Assembly: GCF_030161575.1 (NCBI RefSeq)
Contig: NZ_BSUL01000001.1
Location: 2,709,809-2,773,808, forward strand
Source of the DNA: Arenivirga flava
GTDB lineage: Bacteria > Actinomycetota > Actinomycetes > Actinomycetales > Microbacteriaceae
Length of the DNA stretch: 64,000 bases
Reading direction: 5' to 3'
The notes under the pieces were generated by a model. The model searched no databases and was not told the DNA's origin. It was given only the letters and a program-made list of their open reading frames with translations. Shown here one piece after another: positions 58,645 through 64,000 of the stretch; within the stretch, counting starts at the first letter, position 1, and every line of letters begins with the position of its first letter. The translations under genes and the position numbers were made by a program.

Positions 58645-60080
58645 CCGTCGCGGCGCTTGCGCATCGACGCGAGCGGCCTCGCCATGCGGTGGTTCTCGGC
58701 GAGGCGCTCCTCGTGCCGCTCGAGGAAGGCCCAGTAGGCGTCGGTGAACGGGGAGTCCTTCGCCGCCTGCGCGTTCGGCCACCAGCGTCCCATCCGCTGC
58801 AGGTAGGCACCGCCGGAGACGTAGGGCTTCGTGCCGACGAGTCCGCCGTCGGCGTACTGGCTCATGCCCATGACGTTCGGCACCATGACCCACTCGTAGG
58901 CGTCGACGAACAGCGCGAGGAACCAGTCGTTGACCGAGCGCGGCGCGTAGCCGCTCAGCAGGAACCAGTTGCCGAGCACCATGAGCCGCTCGATGTGGTG
59001 CGCGTAGCCGTGCCGGTGCACGCGCTCGAGCACGGTGCGCACCGGCACCGGCAGGTCGTCGGGCACGCCGTCGAGGTCGTACCACCAGGGCTCCAGCTCG
59101 CGTTCCAACTCCAGCTCGTTGACCGATTCCAGGAACGGATGCGCCCGGTACATGCCGCGCATGTACTCGCGCCAGCCGATCACCTGCCGGACGAAGCCCT
59201 CGACCGAGTTGATCGGCGCGTCCTCGGCGTCGAGCACCGCCTCGAGCACCTCGTCGACGGTCACGAGGCCGATGTTGAGCATCGGCGTGAGCACGGAGTG
59301 GAACAGGTGGGGCTCGTCGGCGGCCATCGCGTCCTCGTAGCGGCCGAAGTCGCCGAGCCGCTCGGCGACGAACACCCGCAGCCAGTCGCGGGCGTCGGCC
59401 GGGGTCACCGGCAGGTTGAAGTCGCGGGCGTCGCCGGGGTGGTCGGCGAAGCGCGCGGCGACCTCGTCGATGACCGCCGCCGTGATCGCATCCGGCTCGA
59501 GCTCGGGCAGCGGCGGCACGTCGAGGCCGCCCTTCGGCAGCGGCTCGCGGTTGTCGTGGTCGAAGTTCCACTGCCCGCCGGCCGGCCGCTCGCCGTGCAT
59601 GAGGATGCCGGTGCGGCGGCGCTGCCAGCGGTAGAAGTCCTCCATGATCGGCGTCGGATGCTCGGCGAACCACGCGTCGGCGAGCTCCGCCGGCGTGAGG
59701 AACAGGGCGTCGCGGTAGACCTTGGAGCGGATGCCGAGGCGCTCGCAGAGGCGCCGCATCCGCTCGTCGACCCCACGATCGGTCGCGCTCATCCAGGCGA
59801 GGCCGTCGATGCCGTGCTCGCGCACGAGGTGCTCGACGCCGGCGGCGAAGCCGAGCTCCTCGTCGAGTCGCACGACGCGCACCGTGCGGCCGTCGGCGTC
59901 GAGTCTCGCGACGAGCTGGCGCAGGCCGGCCAGCAGCAGCACGATCTTGTGCTGGTGGTACGGCAGCTTCTCGAAGCGGGCGGCGGACTCGACGACGAGG
60001 ATCTCGTCGATATCGGGGTCGTCGAGCGCGGGGTGCCGCTCGAAGAGCTGCGTGGCCAGGATGAGGGCGGCGTTCGTCAT
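58641..60080 (-). CDS. FeS-BCP-type photolyase/cryptochrome (PhrB-like) lacking the four Fe-S cysteines
   Basis: A 479-aa protein with the photolyase N-terminal alpha/beta domain (LFERHPALDDPDIDEILVVES, the DUF523-like FeS-BCP start) and the FAD domain: TPMLNIGLVTVDEVL, GFVRQVIGWREYMRGMY, YAHHIERLMVLGNWFLLSGYAP and EWVMVPNVMGMSQYADGGLVGTKPYVSGGAYLQRM. These are typical of bacterial (6-4) photolyases of the PhrB class. The usual C-x-x-C and the later Cys read GRWWPNAQ and KDSPF here, and the fourth Cys site reads PVPVRTV; only one Cys (RRLCERL) remains. Start 60080 (MTNAALILATQLF), overlapping the DUF2256 stop. Confidence 0.88.
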   Translation of the reverse strand: MTNAALILATQLFERHPALDDPDIDEILVVESAARFEKLPYHQHKIVLLLAGLRQLVARLDADGRTVRVVRLDEELGFAAGVEHLVREHGIDGLAWMSATDRGVDERMRRLCERLGIRSKVYRDALFLTPAELADAWFAEHPTPIMEDFYRWQRRRTGILMHGERPAGGQWNFDHDNREPLPKGGLDVPPLPELEPDAITAAVIDEVAARFADHPGDARDFNLPVTPADARDWLRVFVAERLGDFGRYEDAMAADEPHLFHSVLTPMLNIGLVTVDEVLEAVLDAEDAPINSVEGFVRQVIGWREYMRGMYRAHPFLESVNELELERELEPWWYDLDGVPDDLPVPVRTVLERVHRHGYAHHIERLMVLGNWFLLSGYAPRSVNDWFLALFVDAYEWVMVPNVMGMSQYADGGLVGTKPYVSGGAYLQRMGRWWPNAQAAKDSPFTDAYWAFLERHEERLAENHRMARPLASMRKRRDG

Positions 60081-60232
60081 GCACGCCGCCGCTCGCGGGC
60101 GGCCGCCGACCGGCAGGCGCGCGAGCAGTAGCGCACGGCGTCCCACTGCTCGCGGCCGTCCCAGCGCTTGCGGTTCTCGAAGGGGCGGCCGCAGTGGGCG
60201 CAGGGCTTCGACTCGCGGGGCGTGCGGACCAT
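60077..60232 (-). CDS. DUF2256-type small zinc-binding protein coupled to the photolyase
   Basis: A 51-aa protein with Cys pairs CAHCGRPF and YCSRACR and the WDGREQWDAVRYC stretch of DUF2256. Such proteins are often next to photolyase/cryptochrome genes, from general knowledge. Its stop overlaps the photolyase start (ATGA), so it is translated with it. A role in metal or cluster handling would be notable because the partner has lost its cluster cysteines. Confidence 0.82.
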   Translation of the reverse strand: MVRTPRESKPCAHCGRPFENRKRWDGREQWDAVRYCSRACRSAAARERRRA

Positions 60233-60371
60233 GCCTCCATGCTGCGCGGCATCACCCGCGGCGCTCGCAGCGGCGGGCTCGCGCCCAGGAAGGCGTGAGC
60301 CCGGACGCACCGTGGCTCCTCCGCCGACGCCCCGTCCGGCTGACGCGAAGTTCACACGATCGCAACACGGC

Positions 60372-60391
60372 GTGACCTGTTCGGGGGTCAC
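60372..60391. promoter_or_regulatory. inverted repeat GTGACC-N8-GGTCAC
   Basis: Perfect 6-bp arms 6 nt before TAGGGT (60398-60403), the likely -10 of the gene at 60459. Its place in the promoter suggests an operator; the binding protein is unknown. Confidence 0.45.
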
Positions 60392-60458
60392 CGTCGATAG
60401 GGTCGGAGGACGCCCCGCGGCGGCCCCGACGGCCGCCGTCACGATCGTGAGGACATCG

Positions 60459-61904
60459 ATGCCCGCTCGCTCCGCCACCCGTCCGCTCATCGCCCTGGGG
60501 GCCGGAGCCCTGCTGGTGGCCGGCCTCGCAGCCCCGGCGCAGGCCGCCCCGTCGCCGAGGCTCGAGACGACCGGAGCCGATGTCGAAGAGCAGCGCCTGC
60601 CCCTCGTCCGGCCGCGGGACTCGGAGCCCTTCTCGCAGCGGATGATCGACGGGACCGGGCTCGCCGGCACGGTCGACGGCTTCGCCGCGGCGCTCGCCGC
60701 GGCCGAGCCGGCGTCGGTCGACGAGCTCGTGCGCAGCACCGGTCGGGAGCTCTGGAGCGGTGCGCTCGAGCACGCGCAGGATGCGGATGCGGCGATCCGC
60801 TACGAGGACCGCGGGCTCTACTGGGCCCGCCTCGCGCTGCGCGAGGACCTCAAGGCCTGGGCCGCCTCCGGCGGCGTCGACCAGCAGCGGCTCACGGACC
60901 TGCTGCAGGTGCTCGAGGAGGCCTCCCGCGGCCTCGACGAGCTCGGCTTCGACGCCGACCCGGGCGTCACCAAGGTGATGATCAGCGGCTTCGACCCGTT
61001 CCAGCTCGACGACCTGCTCGAGCGGTCCAACCCGTCCGGCGCCGCCGCGCTGTCGCTCTCCGGCCGGATCATCGAGACGGATGCGGGGCCGGTGCAGATC
61101 CAGGCCGTCGTGCTGCCGGTCACGTGGTCGCGCTTCGACGGCGGCATCGTCGAGGACGCCTACGGCCCGCAGCTGCAAGCCGGCGACGCCGCCCCGCAGA
61201 TGGCCATGACGATCAGCCAGGGCCGCAGCGGCTACGACATCGAGCGCTGGGCGAGCATCTGGCGCGGCGGCTTCGCCGACAACCTGAACGAGGAGTTCGA
61301 AGGCGAGGCGCCCGACGCCCCCGGTTGGCCGCAGACCGTCGACGGGGCGCAGTTCATCGAGACCACGCTGCCGGCGGATGCGATGCTCGCGGCGGGCACG
61401 GGGCCGTTCGCCGTGCAGCTCAACCACGGGCACGCCTACTCGTTCGCCGAGGACCGCACTCCGTTCGTCGAGGTCGGCACCACCGACACCACCCCGCCGC
61501 CGGCCGGCGCCTTCGCCGTCTCGGGCGGCGGCGGCGACTACCTCTCCAACGAGAGCATGTACCGCGTGAACCGCCTGCGTGTCGGCCTCGGCCTCGACGA
61601 GGTCGCGGGCGGCCACCTGCACGTGCCCGTGCTCGACTACATGGATCTCGCGGCGAACCGCGCCACCAACGTCGAGCAGACGCAGCAGCTGATCCTCGCG
61701 GCCGCGGCGGCGCTGACGCCCGGCGACGACGAGGCGGCGCCGGCGCCCGTGCCCGCGCCCTCGAGCGGGCAGCCCGCCGCACCGGCCGAAGCCTCGGGCG
61801 AATCGCTGCCGGCCGTGGGAGCGGCCACCGCGCCGCTGCTCGCCGCCAGCGCGGCGATGCTGCTGGCCGGTGCCGCGCTGCTCCTGCGCCGCCGACGGGC
61901 CTGA
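60459..61904 (+). CDS. secreted, membrane-anchored pyroglutamyl-peptidase-like (C15) protein with Cys replaced by Ser
   Basis: A 481-aa protein with a signal peptide (MPARSATRPLIALGAGALL..., cut after AQA) and a C-terminal LPAVG, membrane helix and Arg tail, like a sorting signal. The core follows pyrrolidone-carboxylate peptidase: MISGFDPFQLDDLLERSNPSGAA, the catalytic Glu262 in GYDIERWAS, and His388 in GGHLHVPVL. The nucleophile position reads Ser363 in GGGGDYLSNESMY, where the family has Cys. It could be a serine variant or non-catalytic. It is convergent with biotin carboxylase and pxpC, which handle pyroglutamate. GTGAGGA precedes the ATG. Confidence 0.75.
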   Translation: MPARSATRPLIALGAGALLVAGLAAPAQAAPSPRLETTGADVEEQRLPLVRPRDSEPFSQRMIDGTGLAGTVDGFAAALAAAEPASVDELVRSTGRELWSGALEHAQDADAAIRYEDRGLYWARLALREDLKAWAASGGVDQQRLTDLLQVLEEASRGLDELGFDADPGVTKVMISGFDPFQLDDLLERSNPSGAAALSLSGRIIETDAGPVQIQAVVLPVTWSRFDGGIVEDAYGPQLQAGDAAPQMAMTISQGRSGYDIERWASIWRGGFADNLNEEFEGEAPDAPGWPQTVDGAQFIETTLPADAMLAAGTGPFAVQLNHGHAYSFAEDRTPFVEVGTTDTTPPPAGAFAVSGGGGDYLSNESMYRVNRLRVGLGLDEVAGGHLHVPVLDYMDLAANRATNVEQTQQLILAAAAALTPGDDEAAPAPVPAPSSGQPAAPAEASGESLPAVGAATAPLLAASAAMLLAGAALLLRRRRA

Positions 61905-61909
61905 TCGGA

Positions 61910-61939
61910 GCGGGCCGGGCGCTGCGGCGTCCGGCCCGC
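61910..61939. terminator. bidirectional terminator between the C15-like gene and the biotin carboxylase gene
   Basis: A 13-bp stem from GCGGGCCGGGCGC (61910-61922) and its near-complement (61927-61939, one G-U), loop TGCG. Confidence 0.7.
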
Positions 61940-61947
61940 GCGGCGGC

Positions 61948-63663
61948 TCAGCCGATCCGCCCCAGCTCCTCGCCGGCGCGCACCGTCGCACCCGCATCCG
62001 CCGTCCGGGTCAGCGTGCCGCCCGCAGCGGCGGTGACCGGGCTCTCCATCTTCATCGCCTCGAGCACGAGCAGCGTCTCGCCCTCGGCGACCTGCGCGCC
62101 GTCCTCGACGAGCCAGCGCGCCAGCACGCCCGGGAAGGGCGCGAGCACGGCCCCTGGTGCGATCGCAGCCGATGCGGGCGCGGCCGGCGCTGTCCCCGTC
62201 GCCGCCCCGAGGGCGAGCCCCGCGGGCAGGCCGAGGCGCACGCGGCGTCCGTCGATCTCGATCCAGGTGCGCTCGAGCTGCGGCTCCGCCGGGAAGGACG
62301 CGGGCTGCGGCTCGGCGGCCCAGTCCATCTCGGTCTCGATCCAGCGCGTGTGCACCGCCAGCGCATCCGCTCCCGCGAAGGCGGGGTCGTCGACGACGGC
62401 GCGATGGAACGGCAGCACGGTGGGCACGCCGTCGATGCGCAGCTCGGCGAGCGCGCGGCGGCTGCGGGCGAGCGCGGTCGCGCGGTCGGGACCCCAGACG
62501 ACGAGCTTGGCGATGAGCGAGTCGAAGGCGTCGGGCACGACGGTGCCGTCGGTGACGCCCGCGTCGACCCGCACGCCGGGGCCCGACGGCGCGTGGAAGC
62601 GCTCGACGAGGCCGGGGGAGGGCAGGAAGCCGCGGCCCGGGTCCTCGGCGTTGATGCGGAACTCGATGGCATGGCCGTGCGGCGCGCGCACGAGGTCGGG
62701 GTCGAGGGCCTCGCCCTCGGCGATGCGCAGCTGCCAGGCGACCAGGTCGAGGCCGCTCGTCTCCTCGGTGACCGGGTGCTCGACCTGCAGGCGGGTGTTC
62801 ACCTCGAGGAACGACAGCTCGCCGTCGGGGCCGAGCAGGAACTCGACCGTGCCGGCGCCGACGTAGCCGGCCTCGCGGCAGATGTCCGCGGCGGCGCCGA
62901 GCAGGCGGTCCCGCTGCGCGTCGGTGAGGAACGGCGCGGGTGCCTCCTCGACCAGCTTCTGGTTGCGGCGCTGCAGCGAGCAGTCGCGGGTGCCGAGCGC
63001 GAGCACGGTGCCGTGCGCATCCGCCAGCACCTGCACCTCGACGTGGCGGGGGCGGTCGAGGAAGCGCTCGACGAAGCACTCGGGCCGGCCGAAGGCCTGC
63101 TGGGCCTCGCGCCGGGCCTCGTCGAAGCGCTCGGCGACCTCCTCGGCGCGCCAGGCGACGCGCATGCCGCGGCCCCCGCCGCCGTGCGCCGCCTTGATCG
63201 CGACCGGCAGGCCGTGCTCCGCGGCGAAGGCCTCCGCCTCCGCCGCCGAGTCGACCGGGCCGGGGGTGCCGGCGACGAAGGGGGCGCCGACCCGCTCGGC
63301 GATGCGGCGCGCGCTGACCTTGTCGCCGAGCGCCTCGATGGCCTCCGGCGACGGGCCGATCCACACGAGGCCGGCGGCCTGCACGGCGCGGGCGAACTCG
63401 GCGCTCTCGGAGCGGAAGCCGTAGCCGGGGTGCACCCCGTCGGCACCGGCGGCGACGGCCGCGGCGACGAGCTTGTCGATGTCGAGGTACGTCTCGGTGC
63501 CCGTCGTGCCCTCGAGGGCGACGGCCTCGTCGGCGAGGCGCACGTGCGGCGCGTCCGCGTCCTGGTCGGCGTAGACGGCGATCGCGGTGCGGCCGGTGTC
63601 GGCGCAGGCGCGCGCGATGCGCACGGCGATCTCGCCGCGGTTGGCGATGAGGATGCGCTGCAT
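61948..63663 (-). CDS. biotin carboxylase with C-terminal biotin carrier domain (acetyl/propionyl-CoA carboxylase alpha type)
   Basis: A 571-aa protein. The ATP-grasp biotin carboxylase starts [20 protein letters not shown], with [13 protein letters not shown] as the ATP loop and [17 protein letters not shown] at the active site. The biotinyl domain at the end carries Lys538 in LEAMKMESP. This two-in-one layout is usual for acyl-CoA carboxylases, but here the gene follows pxpC after 37 nt with a good ribosome binding site (GGAAGGAC), the order seen in 5-oxoprolinase clusters, so the partner may be PxpABC rather than an acyl-CoA carboxyltransferase. Confidence 0.9.
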   Translation of the reverse strand: MQRILIANRGEIAVRIARACADTGRTAIAVYADQDADAPHVRLADEAVALEGTTGTETYLDIDKLVAAAVAAGADGVHPGYGFRSESAEFARAVQAAGLVWIGPSPEAIEALGDKVSARRIAERVGAPFVAGTPGPVDSAAEAEAFAAEHGLPVAIKAAHGGGGRGMRVAWRAEEVAERFDEARREAQQAFGRPECFVERFLDRPRHVEVQVLADAHGTVLALGTRDCSLQRRNQKLVEEAPAPFLTDAQRDRLLGAAADICREAGYVGAGTVEFLLGPDGELSFLEVNTRLQVEHPVTEETSGLDLVAWQLRIAEGEALDPDLVRAPHGHAIEFRINAEDPGRGFLPSPGLVERFHAPSGPGVRVDAGVTDGTVVPDAFDSLIAKLVVWGPDRATALARSRRALAELRIDGVPTVLPFHRAVVDDPAFAGADALAVHTRWIETEMDWAAEPQPASFPAEPQLERTWIEIDGRRVRLGLPAGLALGAATGTAPAAPASAAIAPGAVLAPFPGVLARWLVEDGAQVAEGETLLVLEAMKMESPVTAAAGGTLTRTADAGATVRAGEELGRIG

Positions 63664-63700
63664 GAGCGTCCTTCCGGTGGTGGTGCGGGTGGGGTGCCGC

Positions 63701-64000
63701 TCAGCGCGGCGGGGGATCGATGACGAAGCGGATGCGCGTGCCCGGCCGGGCCTGCGCGAGCGAGGCCAGCGCGACCTCGCGCACGACCGCGACGATCGGG
63801 TAGCCGCCGGTGCTGGGATGGTCGGCCAGGAAGATCATCGGCTGGCCGGATGGCGGCACCTGCACGGAGCCGGTCGCGGCCCCCTCGCTCGGCAGCTCGC
63901 CGTCCACGGCGCGCGACAGCGGCTCGGCGCCCTCGAGCCGCAGCCCGACGCGGTCGGCGAGCGGCGTGATCGTCCAGGGCTGCTCGACGAGACGCTCGAG
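63701..64000 (-). CDS. pxpC: 5-oxoprolinase subunit PxpC (biotin-dependent carboxyltransferase family), C-terminal part
   Basis: Runs off the window edge; the frame is open to base 64000. The visible 99 residues match the end of PxpC/KipA-type proteins: [53 protein letters not shown], and the final strand [12 protein letters not shown]. With PxpA and PxpB it hydrolyses 5-oxoproline to glutamate using ATP; the other subunits should lie beyond the window. It is the first visible gene of an operon with the biotin carboxylase. Confidence 0.85.
   Translation of the reverse strand, partial: LERLVEQPWTITPLADRVGLRLEGAEPLSRAVDGELPSEGAATGSVQVPPSGQPMIFLADHPSTGGYPIVAVVREVALASLAQARPGTRIRFVIDPPPR

Noticed and set aside
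55551-60131. Open frame of about 1500 codons on the plus strand opposite the BCCT and photolyase genes
   Set aside because: Low-complexity Arg/Asp/Gly translation, opposite two clearly conserved genes.

Overview
The window is a GC-rich actinobacterial chromosome segment of about 72% GC, and no rRNA, tRNA, CRISPR array or intact mobile element was seen. The gene content points to Microbacteriaceae (order Micrococcales): an S10-spc ribosomal operon without an S14 gene, a greA/DUF4307/hemolysin III/uppS block that is syntenic with mycobacteria, many start codons preceded by a TANNNT hexamer at a fixed 6-nt distance, and very high GC. The genus cannot be decided from this window.

Layout. 1-3234: the end of a sortase-type pilus locus (C-terminus of an LPXTG surface protein, a pilin shaft protein with a YPKN motif, a class C sortase). 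3235-13172: a 340-nt leader and the S10-spc operon from rpsJ to rplO. A hairpin terminator then separates it from secY-adk-map (13247-15995). Map is not followed by infA-rpmJ-rpsM, so the alpha operon lies elsewhere. 16045-25905: housekeeping and membrane genes (AI-2E family transporter, ilvA, greA, DUF4307, hemolysin III, uppS, PIN-PhoH ATPase, prepilin peptidase, methyltransferase). 25961-28811: valS with a small coupled gene. 29446-35178: a TetR regulator divergent from a peptide/nickel-type ABC importer, with a clear palindromic operator between them. 35464-38301: a secreted, membrane-anchored PL11-type rhamnogalacturonan lyase with a LacI-type operator. 39610-40193: an unusual repeat island (two 97-bp repeats, each running into an array of GC-rich pentamers). 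40194-47148: small conserved genes, the manganese exporter mntP, a bifunctional PASTA-type penicillin-binding protein and a TVP38 membrane protein. 47168-52044: alpha/beta hydrolases, an SRPBCC protein, and a tightly overlapping operon of two related membrane proteins with two regulators, followed by an SDR with a likely TetR operator. 52065-53889: iron-siderophore genes with a good IdeR/DtxR-type iron box. 53948-60232: small enzymes, a BCCT transporter, and a photolyase of the Fe-S type without its cysteines, coupled to a DUF2256 protein. 60459-64000: a surface-anchored pyroglutamyl-peptidase-like protein convergent with a biotin carboxylase and the 5-oxoprolinase subunit pxpC, suggesting extracellular or periplasmic pyroglutamate metabolism.

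Two window-wide signals stand out. First, the string GCGGATGC/GCATCCGC is repeated some 60 times after base 18500 and is almost absent from the ribosomal operon. It uses the rare codons GAT, GCA and TCC inside genes and forms inverted pairs in several intergenic hairpins, much like a highly iterated sequence such as cyanobacterial HIP1. Second, four genes, including the essential valS, are each broken by what looks like exactly one missing G in a G-run. This looks more like a systematic sequence error than four independent mutations.
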